From CAYJFX01 sp964370315 (GTDB taxonomy: Bacteria; Spirochaetota; Spirochaetia; Treponematales; Treponemataceae), in assembly GCA_964370315.1 (NCBI GenBank), contig CAYJIS010000031.1:1-23734 (forward strand): a DNA stretch of 23,734 nucleotides, written 5' to 3'. Shown here one piece after another: positions 7,163 to 14,845 of this stretch. The position numbers and the translations under genes were made by a program. Under the pieces are notes generated by a model that was not told the DNA's origin, ran no database searches, and was given only the letters and a program-made list of their open reading frames with translations. The first letter of the stretch is position 1. Every line of letters starts with the position of its first letter.

Positions 7163-7984
7163 ATGATAGATACAAAAGTCGGTTTACTCGGTTGCGGGGA
7201 AATGGGTAGTGCTCTTATACGAGGCGTGATACCTTTAGTTGGAAAAGCCAATGTTTTTTTATTTAATCGTACGGTAGAAAAAGCAGAAAATCTTTCTAAA
7301 AAACTAAAGGTTAGCATTGTTCAAAATGAAAAAGACTTACTGTCTCTTAAGTGTACGTACATATTTTTGGCCGTTAAACCTTACGCAATAAAAGAGTCGA
7401 TAGAAAAATTATTTAACGGGCTTGATACTTGTAAAACAACACTTGTTTCTGTTGCAGCCGGGGTTTCAATACAAGACATCACTGATTGCCTTCCAGAAAA
7501 CCAAAAAAAATCTGTGTCGATAATTCGTCTGATGCCAAACACTCCTTGCCAAGTTGGGCAAGGTATGATTGGATTAAGTGCATCTGACTCTGTTGATGAT
7601 GCAACAATAGACGAGTTGACAAAGATGTTAAAAGGTGCAGGAGTAGTTGAGCAAGTTGGAGAAAATTTGCTTGATGCTGTTACAGCTTTAAGTGGTTCTG
7701 GAGTTGCATATGGCTTTATCTTTATTGAAGCCTTAGCAGATGCAGGGGTGCAATTTGGGATGACCAGAAAGCAAGCGTATGTATATGCTGCTCAAATGCT
7801 CAAGGGGGCCGGTTCAATGGTATTAGAAACGGGCTTGCATCCTGCTGTTTTAAAAGATGGTGTTTGTTCTCCTGGAGGGATAACAATTAAAGCTCTTGAA
7901 TCCCTAGAGGAAAATGGTTTTAGAAGCGCAATAATACAGGCTGCAAAAACTGCTTTTGAAGTCTCTAAAGGGCTAGGAAAGTAA
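7163..7984 (+). CDS. proC: Pyrroline-5-carboxylate reductase
   Basis: The 273-residue enzyme reduces 1-pyrroline-5-carboxylate to proline with NAD(P)H, the last step of the pathway begun by the two genes upstream. The N-terminal Rossmann motif is VGLLGCGEMGSALI; MPNTPCQVGQGM occupies the conserved MPNTPxxxGxG position. The C-terminal dimerisation domain carries ALSGSGVAYGFIFIEALADAG and VCSPGGITIKALESLEENGFR. An earlier in-frame start at 7070 would overlap proB by more than 70 nt; I choose 7163 because GGAAAGG lies just upstream and the protein then begins as in the family. The gap from proB is 19 nt, so proA-proB-proC form one operon. Confidence 0.95.
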   Translation: MIDTKVGLLGCGEMGSALIRGVIPLVGKANVFLFNRTVEKAENLSKKLKVSIVQNEKDLLSLKCTYIFLAVKPYAIKESIEKLFNGLDTCKTTLVSVAAGVSIQDITDCLPENQKKSVSIIRLMPNTPCQVGQGMIGLSASDSVDDATIDELTKMLKGAGVVEQVGENLLDAVTALSGSGVAYGFIFIEALADAGVQFGMTRKQAYVYAAQMLKGAGSMVLETGLHPAVLKDGVCSPGGITIKALESLEENGFRSAIIQAAKTAFEVSKGLGK

Positions 7985-8102
7985 GTCTACAGATAGTACT
8001 GTAAGAATACACAAGCTTAAGGCTCTGAATGTTTCAGTATAACGGCAAAATGTATGGTAAAGTTGCTGTTTGAGAATACAATGTACATAAGTGAGGTATC
8101 GC

Positions 8103-9065
8103 ATGAAGATTGGATTGTTAGGAGCTGGAAAAATTGGAAAACGTTTTTGCAATGCTTGCAAGCTAGTAGAAAAAGCTCATGTAGTTGCAGTTGCTTCTGC
8201 AACACCAAATAAGGCTCAGCAATATGCACAAGAGATGGGCATCCCTTCTTATTATGATTCTTATGAAAGCATGTTAAAAGATGCCGACATAGATTGCGTA
8301 TACATTTGTACTACACATAATTTTCATTACGAAAACCTATTACTTTGCATAGAATATAATAAGCATATTATTTGTGAAAAACCTATGGTGCTTACACAAA
8401 AACATGCAGAGGATATCTTTTTCAAAGCAAAAGAAAAAAAACTTTTTGTTATGGAAGCCTTTTGGACACGTTTTATTCCAAGTATCAACAAAGCAAAACA
8501 ATGGATTTTTTCTGGGAGAATAGGTGATGTTAAATTGTCACAATATATACTTGGATTTAAAGCTCCAGATGATCCAAATCATAGGGTATTAAATCCGAAC
8601 CTTGCTGGTGGTGCGTTATACGATATTGGAATTTATTCGATTATGAATACTACTTATTTAGTAGGTCAAGATATTTTAGAAATAAAATCTTTTATTGATC
8701 CTGATAGTGCTAAAAAAGTAGATCTTACAACAAGCATCCTTATTCGTTTTTCAAATTCAATTGGTATGGTGTCGAGTACTTTTGCATGTAATGTTGATGA
8801 TTACTGCACAATTTATGGTACAAAAGGTAAAATAATTATACAAGACCCATTTGTGCTTGAAAAAGCTACTTTGTATACTGACAGTGGTACTACCGAGATT
8901 TTTGAAGAAGAAAAAATTAATGGGTTTGAATTTGAAATAGCACATGCAATTGAATGCATAGAGCAAGGCTTATTGGAAAGCCCGGTTATACCTCATAAAG
9001 ATACTATTGAGTGCGCTGGAATCTTTGATAAATGCTTTGCAGAAAACAAAAAACAGTTTAGGTAG
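8103..9065 (+). CDS. Gfo/Idh/MocA family NAD(P)-dependent oxidoreductase
   Basis: The 320-residue product has the two-domain layout of this family: an N-terminal Rossmann fold (MKIGLLGAGKIGKRF, residues 1-15), the CEKPMVLT motif (91-98) whose Lys is usually catalytic, and a C-terminal alpha/beta domain with GGALYDIGIYSI. The HNFHYENLLLCIEYNKHIICEKP and EAFWTRFIP segments resemble the dihydrodiol-dehydrogenase/YdgJ-like branch, which acts on sugars or related polyols; the substrate cannot be deduced. A GTG at 8091 is in frame, but ATG 8103 has the SD-like AAGTGAGG 6 nt upstream and gives the family N-terminus. It follows proC by 118 nt and is probably transcribed separately. It converges on the acetyltransferase with a single base between the stop codons. 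Confidence 0.85.
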   Translation: MKIGLLGAGKIGKRFCNACKLVEKAHVVAVASATPNKAQQYAQEMGIPSYYDSYESMLKDADIDCVYICTTHNFHYENLLLCIEYNKHIICEKPMVLTQKHAEDIFFKAKEKKLFVMEAFWTRFIPSINKAKQWIFSGRIGDVKLSQYILGFKAPDDPNHRVLNPNLAGGALYDIGIYSIMNTTYLVGQDILEIKSFIDPDSAKKVDLTTSILIRFSNSIGMVSSTFACNVDDYCTIYGTKGKIIIQDPFVLEKATLYTDSGTTEIFEEEKINGFEFEIAHAIECIEQGLLESPVIPHKDTIECAGIFDKCFAENKKQFR

Positions 9066-9066
9066 T

Positions 9067-9897
9067 TTATCTATCTGCGGATATGTTATTTTGTAGGACG
9101 GTATATTCTCCAACTTCTTTAAAGCCAATTTTTTTGTACAAAGAAGCTGCTTCAGGATTATCAAAAAAGAGGGCCACAAAGTCTTTTCCTTTTTCAAATT
9201 GGTCTTGGCATGCGTTTGTTACCAATACTGTTGCTAACCCCTTTTTTCTATAATCAGGGTTTGTAGCAACACCTAAAAGCATAGATCCAATTGAGCATTG
9301 AGCTCCTGCCATTGCTGATGCAACTATGATTCCCTTGTCGGTATACACGTAGGCCGTAGAGTCTTTTTGTAAGTTTTCTTTTGTGCGCTGCCTATATCCT
9401 TCCTCTTGTCCTTTATAGTTTTTTTCAAATTCTTTAATGGTAAAGAAAAAATCTACTAGTTTGTCACCCTCATTTGCAGGAAGTTCTTTATGAATGAGTG
9501 TGCCTCCAGTTGGTTGCACTTCGTGCTTTACAAGCGTTTCCTTTGTGCATCGTAGAAGAGTTGTAGGTCTAAAGGTTAAGGTAGGGAAGTTGTTTTTAAG
9601 TTTAGCTACAACACTGTGTTTTCCTCCAATGGTATGGAGCTCTTTAAATGAGTTAATGAGTGTAGCTGCTTCTTTTGTGTTATAATCTTCTTTTTGGCTG
9701 TAAATAAGAACTATACTAAAATAACGCAAGAGCACAAAATCCCATTCTGACTCAATTATATTCGCATAAGCTTCTACAGTGTCTCCTTCAAGACCATAGT
9801 TTTCTATATTTGCCCTAAAAAAAAGGTTTTGCTCTGCATCTTTTAAGAGGTATGTTTTTAACTTTTCTATATCTTTTTGCTCTAATTTTTGTATCAT
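9067..9897 (-). CDS. GNAT-family N-acetyltransferase
   Basis: The 276-residue protein has a C-terminal GNAT domain: the acetyl-CoA pyrophosphate-binding loop is in MLLGVATNPDYRKKGLATVL (residues 206-225), and DNPEAASLYKKIGFKEVGEY (246-265) is the conserved motif B end. The N-terminal half (residues 1-130) is a divergent region seen in two-domain GNAT proteins of Firmicutes and spirochaetes. The acceptor substrate is unknown. It begins 4 nt after the stop of the nitroreductase gene upstream; GGAG about 8 nt before its ATG overlaps the end of that gene, so the two are co-expressed. The 3' end meets the oppositely oriented oxidoreductase with one base between them and no visible terminator. Confidence 0.82.
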   Translation of the reverse strand: MIQKLEQKDIEKLKTYLLKDAEQNLFFRANIENYGLEGDTVEAYANIIESEWDFVLLRYFSIVLIYSQKEDYNTKEAATLINSFKELHTIGGKHSVVAKLKNNFPTLTFRPTTLLRCTKETLVKHEVQPTGGTLIHKELPANEGDKLVDFFFTIKEFEKNYKGQEEGYRQRTKENLQKDSTAYVYTDKGIIVASAMAGAQCSIGSMLLGVATNPDYRKKGLATVLVTNACQDQFEKGKDFVALFFDNPEAASLYKKIGFKEVGEYTVLQNNISADR

Positions 9898-9901
9898 TCG
9901 G

Positions 9902-10441
9902 TTATCTCCAGTTTACTATATCGTCTATGTTTTTTCGCTTTTTTTCTCTTTGCGTATCGCCTTCTTTTGCATATCCTATTGCTACGAGAAGGTGTATTTT
10001 TCCCTTTATTGAAAGTAGTTTTTTGAGTGGTTTTTCATTAAACCATCCGAGTATGCAGGTATTAATATCTCTTTCTTGGAGTGATAGGGTTAGATATGTT
10101 GATGCACTTCCTATATCGTTTGATTTAAAGTCTTGCTTTTTTAATGCTGAGCCAAGAGCAGCTGTTGCATTATAGTACGCATCACTAATAATTATAATGC
10201 CTGTAGCATTAAGAACAAATTTGTTTATTTCCATACCACAGTGTGGTAAAACTCGATTGAATAGGTCGTTATTCTGTTCTTTTTTTTGCACTATGGTAAA
10301 GTGCCATGGTTGGCTATTGCATGCTGACGGCGTAAGGCGTGCAACATCTAGCGCGTACTGGATGTCTTCTTTAGATACTATTTTTTCTGGGTCAAAGTTT
10401 CTGCAACTTTGCCTTTTTGTTGCTAATTCTAAAAAGTTCAT
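9902..10441 (-). CDS. Nitroreductase family flavoprotein
   Basis: The 179-residue product has the nitroreductase fold signature: NFLELATKRQSCRNFDPEKI (residues 2-21, FMN phosphate contacts through the RxSxRxF motif), ARLTPSACNSQPWHFTIV (34-51), a central NATGIIIISDAYYN strand and the C-terminal LLVAIGYAKEGD. Such proteins bind FMN and use NAD(P)H to reduce nitro compounds, quinones or other electrophiles; the physiological substrate is not apparent. Length is typical for the compact subgroup. AAGGAA lies about 10 nt upstream of the ATG. It is the first gene of a two-gene unit with the GNAT acetyltransferase. Confidence 0.85.
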   Translation of the reverse strand: MNFLELATKRQSCRNFDPEKIVSKEDIQYALDVARLTPSACNSQPWHFTIVQKKEQNNDLFNRVLPHCGMEINKFVLNATGIIIISDAYYNATAALGSALKKQDFKSNDIGSASTYLTLSLQERDINTCILGWFNEKPLKKLLSIKGKIHLLVAIGYAKEGDTQREKKRKNIDDIVNWR

Positions 10442-10496
10442 AGTGGGGAAGTTTCCTTTTTTTTGTTGCTACACATAGGTAGCGACATGCGGGAGG

Positions 10497-10640
10497 GGCA
10501 ACACGTTGGTTGAGCCCTGCAGAGGTGGTACTGGCATCAACCTACGTGTTGTTGACTATTGTCCGAGCGCGAGGGATTGTAGGGGCCGCGTAGCGGTTCT
10601 CATGTAGGGGCATGTTGCAACAAACCCCTACATGAGAATG
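10497..10640. repeat. GC-rich palindromic island
   Basis: The stretch contrasts with its AT-rich flanks. Two inverted repeats stand out. AACACGTTGGTTGA (10500-10513) pairs with TCAACCTACGTGTT (10537-10550) with one mismatch. TTCTCATGTAGGGG (10597-10610) pairs perfectly with CCCCTACATGAGAA (10625-10638) around a loop holding the self-complementary TGTTGCAACA (10613-10622). A further GTAGGGG precedes at 10580-10586. No coding frame is convincing. It looks like a mosaic of dispersed palindromic repeats. Confidence 0.7.
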
Positions 10641-10644
10641 AAAC

Positions 10645-10681
10645 CCCGAAAAGCCCGACCCGCTTTTTGCGGGGCGCGCCC
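10645..10681 (-). terminator. Probable terminator of the Bax-inhibitor gene
   Basis: Read on the minus strand, GGGCGCGCCCCGC, an A5 loop, GCGGGTCGGGC and then TTTTC form a GC-rich hairpin with a short T-run, starting 6 nt after the stop codon at 10688. Confidence 0.55.
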
Positions 10682-10687
10682 AAAAAA

Positions 10688-11380
10688 CTAACGTCTGTTT
10701 CCAAACAATCTCAAAAGAGCTAAGAAAATATTTATAAAGTCTAGGTATAATTCTAGAGCTCCTATAATTGCAATTTTTTTGAATGTTTCGCTTCCATCTG
10801 ATTGTGATGATATTCTAATTAATTTTTGGGTATCGTAGGCTGTAAGACCTGTGAATATTACTACTGTTGCTATGGATACTATCCACTGCATTGTACTTGA
10901 TTGTAGGAAGATGTTTACAACTGATGCTATTATAATACCGATTAAGGCCATAGTTAAGTATCTTCCTGCAGACATTAGGTCTGATTTTGTTTTCATCCCG
11001 TATAAGCTCATTGCACCGAACATTAATGCAGATGTTAAGAATACTTGTGCAATAGAAGTTCCTGTATATACAAGTAGAACATATGATAGAGTTACCCCAT
11101 TTAGAATTGAGTAGAGTATAAAGAAAAAACTTGCCTTCATGAGGCTTATTTTTCTGATTTGCCCTGCCAAATAAAATACTAATCCAAGTTCAACTAAAAT
11201 TAATACCATATAAGCATATCCGCCCAGTCCTTGATAAAGAAAATATATTAACCAAGTATTTGCTGTTATGTATGCAGCTACCGCACTTAATACTAGGGCT
11301 ACCAACATCCACCCATATACACCTGTCATAAATTTTTGGCTTTCTTTGTTTTGTGCCTTTGTTAGGCTCATTTCATTCAT
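10688..11380 (-). CDS. Bax inhibitor-1 / YccA family integral membrane protein
   Basis: The protein is about 230 residues with seven hydrophobic segments and only short loops, the topology of the TMBIM/UPF0005 (YccA, YbhL, YetJ) family. Family hallmarks are the N-terminal FMTGVYGWMLVALVLSAVAA, the central SLYGMKTKSDL between membrane segments, FTGLTAYDTQKL near segment 6, and the C-terminal ALELYLDFINIFLALLRLFG with its acidic residues. YetJ-type members are pH-sensitive calcium leak channels and YccA interacts with the FtsH protease; which applies here is unknown. I place the start at 11380 because GGAG lies 6 nt upstream; a start at 11392 would add MEIN. The promoter at 11399-11427 puts +1 at about 11392, so either a 12-nt leader or a leaderless start is possible. 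Confidence 0.85.
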   Translation of the reverse strand: MNEMSLTKAQNKESQKFMTGVYGWMLVALVLSAVAAYITANTWLIYFLYQGLGGYAYMVLILVELGLVFYLAGQIRKISLMKASFFFILYSILNGVTLSYVLLVYTGTSIAQVFLTSALMFGAMSLYGMKTKSDLMSAGRYLTMALIGIIIASVVNIFLQSSTMQWIVSIATVVIFTGLTAYDTQKLIRISSQSDGSETFKKIAIIGALELYLDFINIFLALLRLFGNRR

Positions 11381-11398
11381 ATTAATCTCCATACTTTA

Positions 11399-11427
11399 AA
11401 TGTACTCTCCTTTTAGGGAATAGTCAA
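11399..11427 (-). promoter_or_regulatory. Promoter of the Bax-inhibitor family gene
   Basis: On the minus strand TTGACT (11427-11422), a 17-nt spacer and TACATT (11404-11399). The predicted +1 is about 11392, on the A of the more upstream ATG. AAAGGAG lies inside the spacer and so cannot serve as a ribosome binding site for this transcript. Confidence 0.5.
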
Positions 11428-11449
11428 GACAGTAAATACTCCTATCGTG

Positions 11450-11479
11450 ATTATAGTTACCAGGTGATAAGACTATAAT
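11450..11479 (-). other. Inverted repeat at the 3' end of the ABC operon
   Basis: ATTATAGT (11450-11457) and ACTATAAT (11472-11479) form a perfect 8-bp A/T-rich stem with a 14-nt loop. It covers the stop codon of the DUF4340 gene. No T-run follows, so it is a possible 3'-end structure rather than a clear terminator. Confidence 0.35.
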
Positions 11480-12021
11480 TCTTCTATTGAAGAGGGCTCT
11501 TTTATCATTTCATTGGCTGTTTTATTAAACACATCGTTTAGGTTCCCAGACACAAGCACAATATCGTTTGAGTTGTCTATTACAGCATATGTTTGGCTTG
11601 CTGTGGTTGAAGTTTTTCCTATTTTTATGGTTCGAACTATTTCTTGACCATTAAGGGCTTCAACTATAACTGCCTTATCGCTTTGTAGGTCGTAGCGAGT
11701 TTCATTTTCTGCCGAAGATGTTTTTCCTAGCACCCGTATGGTTTTTAGTTGTCCTGCCATTCTATCCATTGGAAACGCTTCTACTTCTATTTCATTATCT
11801 GCCAACCACATACTTTGTTCTTCTTCTGTATCTGTAGCAGGTATTCCCTGTCGTGTAAATGTTGTTTTTGTTCCATCTGGATAGCTTATTCTAATTCCTG
11901 TAATATCGCTTTCTAATGTAATATTTTCTACTGAGCTTTTACCTATTTGGGTAATTTGTACTACATATAGTATTGTGAACAGTCCTATTAAGGTTAATAG
12001 TATTATTTTTCTTTTTGTCAT
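11473..12021 (-). CDS. DUF4340-type membrane-anchored protein of the ABC operon
   Basis: The 182-residue protein has one N-terminal membrane segment (IILLTLIGLFTILYVV, residues 6-21) followed by an extracytoplasmic beta-rich domain. Strand patterns such as ITGIRISYPDGTKTTF, LKTIRVLGK, and TIKIGKTSTTASQTYAVID resemble DUF4340, proteins commonly encoded beside GldG-like auxiliary subunits. It is shorter than many DUF4340 proteins, having a single repeat of the fold. Its ATG overlaps the stop of the upstream auxiliary gene by one base (TAATG), so it is translationally coupled and is probably a component or partner of the transporter. A function beyond that is not known. Confidence 0.65.
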   Translation of the reverse strand: MTKRKIILLTLIGLFTILYVVQITQIGKSSVENITLESDITGIRISYPDGTKTTFTRQGIPATDTEEEQSMWLADNEIEVEAFPMDRMAGQLKTIRVLGKTSSAENETRYDLQSDKAVIVEALNGQEIVRTIKIGKTSTTASQTYAVIDNSNDIVLVSGNLNDVFNKTANEMIKEPSSIEEL

Positions 12022-14111
12022 TATTTTTCTCCTGTCTCAGTTTTTTGTTCAGGTTTTCCGTTGTAAACTTCGTAAATCATTTTTCGCTTTTCACTTCGTG
12101 CTTTCCACACTATTAATCCTGCAACAATTACCAACAGAGGTATAATATATTGGTTAAATATTTGAGCAAGGCTTGCTGTAATTGGGTCTTGAATACTGAG
12201 AGCGCTAAGAGATGTTCCTCTTGTTCTCATTCTTGCTAAATCTTCTTCTCCATTTAAGTAATCAAACATGTTTTGCACAAACATAGCCGTTGGGCTTGTT
12301 CCTTCTGGGTCAATTACTATTTGACTTGTAATCTGTGATGTTCCTGTTACCAATATTTTTGATTCTTGTACACTTTTTGAAACATGGTTGCTTGTAAGCA
12401 GTGTTGCATTTTGCTCTGTCTCTGTGTTTGTTTCATTTGATTGTATTTGTGGTTCTTGGCTAAAGGCACTTTCAAATTTTCCTTCAACTAAAACAGCAAG
12501 GTTTTGTTTTGCCATTTGGTCTGGTGTTGCAGGTGGAGACATGTATAAAGGATTTAGGTCAATGTTTTCACTCATTGTCCATGCTTCATTACTTGTATTT
12601 GCCAGAACGGTAGCCTTTTTTTCTGAGTCTGTTTCATCAATTGAAATTCCAATTGGTGCTGTTTGAGGGAAAAATACAAACGACAGGTTTTGAGAAATTG
12701 GATTTTCCTCGTTCATTGAATCTTGGTGGACCAACGGAATATAGTAGTAGTTAATTTCTCCAAACTGAGGGTTTTGTTCTGAAAAGCTTTTTGTGTCCAT
12801 CACATATTCATTTTTTACTTCAACTCCATATTTGTTAAGTAGCTTTTGTAATCCAGTATCGATTGGTACAAACTGAGGCTGCACTTGTTGGCCGTACATT
12901 GCAGCCATTTCATCCTGTATCATGGCAAAGGGGTCTATAAAAAGTGCTAGGTTTCCACCTCTGAGTACAAATTGGTCAATTTTATAAAGCTCACTGTCAG
13001 AAAAGGCTGTTTTGGGCCCATTTATTACGAGTGTGTTTATATAGTTTGGAATATCATTTTCTGAAAGTTGTAGTTCTTCAAATGTATAACGATCAGACAG
13101 TACGTTTGCTAAGATAGCAGCGCCAGCTTGACTATCTGTAATACTCATTTCTCCATGACCTGTTACATACCCTATTTTTTCAGATTTTGATACAAGTGAG
13201 TCTAAGCTTTCTGAAAGGCTTTCATTTAGTGTGTCGAGCCCTGCAATTGTATATCCAAAGAAAAGTTGGCTTACCATTTCTAGTGGAACAACTCTAAAGT
13301 TTTCTTCATATGAAAGTACTAATCCTAGCACACCTGAACCTATGTTTCCATTTTCATCTTCCCAATCAAGTTGTTGTATTCCATATGTTTCTATAAGGGA
13401 CGGTATTTGGCTTGGTGTTGGGTTGACTATTTCGTAATTAATTTTATTCATATGTTTTGCATTTAATGTTGCATATGCATTTAAAACCGAACTTTCAATT
13501 TCTGAAAAGCCTTGTATATCAAAGTTTTGCAATTCTTCTGTGAGGTATAATGTTAAGTCTACTCCACCTTGTAATCCCGCTAATGTGCTAACTGAGTTTA
13601 TCATTGAAGTCATTGTTGTTGTGAGTCTATATTCAATGCCATCGCTTGAAGATACTCCATCTATTACTTCAATTTTATCTGCATATGTAATAACGAGTCC
13701 CATCCAAACATTTTTAAAACCTACTTCGTTATTTGTTATTTCTTGAATTTGGATTTGTCCCAGTCTGTATGTTCTTGCAATTTCTTCGTTTTCGGGATTT
13801 GACATGTTGAATGTTTCCCAAGAAAAGTTTTCATTTGCACTACCTTTATATTCTGTTAATAAGTCGGTCACATATTGATACGTTGTATTATATGGTGCAG
13901 GAAGATTATCTGAGAAGAATACTTTTACAGAAAGACTCTCTTCTAAGTTTTGGACTAATTCTTTGCTCGATTGTGAAAGAGAAAAGCTTTGTGCCTTTGT
14001 TGTGTCTAATCGCAAGAAGGCTCTTGCACCAACTAGGTTTACGAGTACAATGAGGATGATTAATAATATAAAGTCGCTTTTAGAGCTTTTTAACCAGTGT
14101 ATAAATTTCAT
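12021..14111 (-). CDS. GldG-like ABC transporter auxiliary protein
   Basis: The 696-residue protein starts with a membrane segment (FILLIILIVLVNLVGARAFL, residues 14-33) and ends with another (IPLLVIVAGLIVWKA) before a short charged tail, leaving a large extracytoplasmic region between. LSQSSKELVQNLEESLSVKVFFSDNLP is typical of the start of the ABC-transporter auxiliary (GldG) domain, and IGYVTGHGE and GGNLALFIDPFAM match the conserved core of the family. GldG partners with the GldF permease and GldA ATPase; in Bacteroidetes the set is tied to gliding, but homologous sets occur widely in non-gliders, including spirochaetes, where the cargo is unknown. GGGGG precedes the ATG by 4 nt, and the start overlaps the permease stop by 4 nt (ATGA). 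Confidence 0.82.
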   Translation of the reverse strand: MKFIHWLKSSKSDFILLIILIVLVNLVGARAFLRLDTTKAQSFSLSQSSKELVQNLEESLSVKVFFSDNLPAPYNTTYQYVTDLLTEYKGSANENFSWETFNMSNPENEEIARTYRLGQIQIQEITNNEVGFKNVWMGLVITYADKIEVIDGVSSSDGIEYRLTTTMTSMINSVSTLAGLQGGVDLTLYLTEELQNFDIQGFSEIESSVLNAYATLNAKHMNKINYEIVNPTPSQIPSLIETYGIQQLDWEDENGNIGSGVLGLVLSYEENFRVVPLEMVSQLFFGYTIAGLDTLNESLSESLDSLVSKSEKIGYVTGHGEMSITDSQAGAAILANVLSDRYTFEELQLSENDIPNYINTLVINGPKTAFSDSELYKIDQFVLRGGNLALFIDPFAMIQDEMAAMYGQQVQPQFVPIDTGLQKLLNKYGVEVKNEYVMDTKSFSEQNPQFGEINYYYIPLVHQDSMNEENPISQNLSFVFFPQTAPIGISIDETDSEKKATVLANTSNEAWTMSENIDLNPLYMSPPATPDQMAKQNLAVLVEGKFESAFSQEPQIQSNETNTETEQNATLLTSNHVSKSVQESKILVTGTSQITSQIVIDPEGTSPTAMFVQNMFDYLNGEEDLARMRTRGTSLSALSIQDPITASLAQIFNQYIIPLLVIVAGLIVWKARSEKRKMIYEVYNGKPEQKTETGEK

Positions 14112-14845
14112 GCTGCCCCCTTTCGAGCATTAAGAGTTTTTACCGTAAGTGTAATAAATACTACAGTAACTGATAGGAAGTACATAATATCTCTTGAATC
14201 TAATATTCCTCTTGAGATTGATGTAAAATGACTTCCCGCTGATATAAATTGTAAAAAATGTATAATTTCTGTGGGTAAAAATAATAAAAATTGATCAATC
14301 ATTGCTAAAAGAATACAAATAGTAAAAGCAATAAAAAATGCTACTATCTGGTTTTTAGTAATGCTTGATGCAAAAACTCCCACTGCACAAAATGCGCTTG
14401 CCAAGAGAACTGAGCCTAAATAGCCACTAAATGTTGCTCCAACATCGAGCGACCCAAACATAGATGCTGTAAAAGCATAGCTTAATGTTGGAACGAGCAT
14501 GATAACAGTAAATTTTAGTGCTGCAAGAAATTTTCCTACAACAACTTCGCTTGCATTTACTGGTAGAGTCATAAGAGTTTCCATAGTTCCTGTTTTTTGC
14601 TCTTCTGCAAAAAGACGCATAGTAATAGCAGGAATAAAAAAGGCAAACAATAAAGGTAGGCTTGAAAAAAACTGTCTGAGTTCAGCTCTGTTTATTAAAA
14701 AGAAAACAGAAAAAAACAAAAATCCTGAAAAGGCCAAAAATAGTCCCATTACAATGTACGCAACTGGGCTTGTAAAATATGATAACAATTCGCGTTTCAT
14801 AATAATAACTGCAGGATTTTTTATACTGTTTTTAGAGTTTAGCAT
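14108..14845 (-). CDS. GldF-like ABC transporter permease
   Basis: The 245-residue integral membrane protein has about six hydrophobic segments. The N-terminal AVIIMKRELLSYFTSPVAYIVMGLFLAFSGFLFF and RLFAEEQKTGTMETLMTLPV are the conserved beginnings of ABC-2-type permeases of the GldF/NosY kind, where the latter segment includes the coupling-helix region. It overlaps the ATPase gene by 7 nt and the auxiliary gene by 4 nt. Its ribosome binding site, GGAGG about 10 nt upstream, lies within the 3' end of the ATPase gene. The three products probably form one inner-membrane complex. Confidence 0.85.
   Translation of the reverse strand: MLNSKNSIKNPAVIIMKRELLSYFTSPVAYIVMGLFLAFSGFLFFSVFFLINRAELRQFFSSLPLLFAFFIPAITMRLFAEEQKTGTMETLMTLPVNASEVVVGKFLAALKFTVIMLVPTLSYAFTASMFGSLDVGATFSGYLGSVLLASAFCAVGVFASSITKNQIVAFFIAFTICILLAMIDQFLLFLPTEIIHFLQFISAGSHFTSISRGILDSRDIMYFLSVTVVFITLTVKTLNARKGAA

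Noticed and set aside
7985..8102. Short inverted repeats (TACAG/CTGTA, CTGAA/TTCAG) between proC and the oxidoreductase gene
   Set aside because: Five-bp arms without a T-run; no clear terminator or promoter, consistent with chance.
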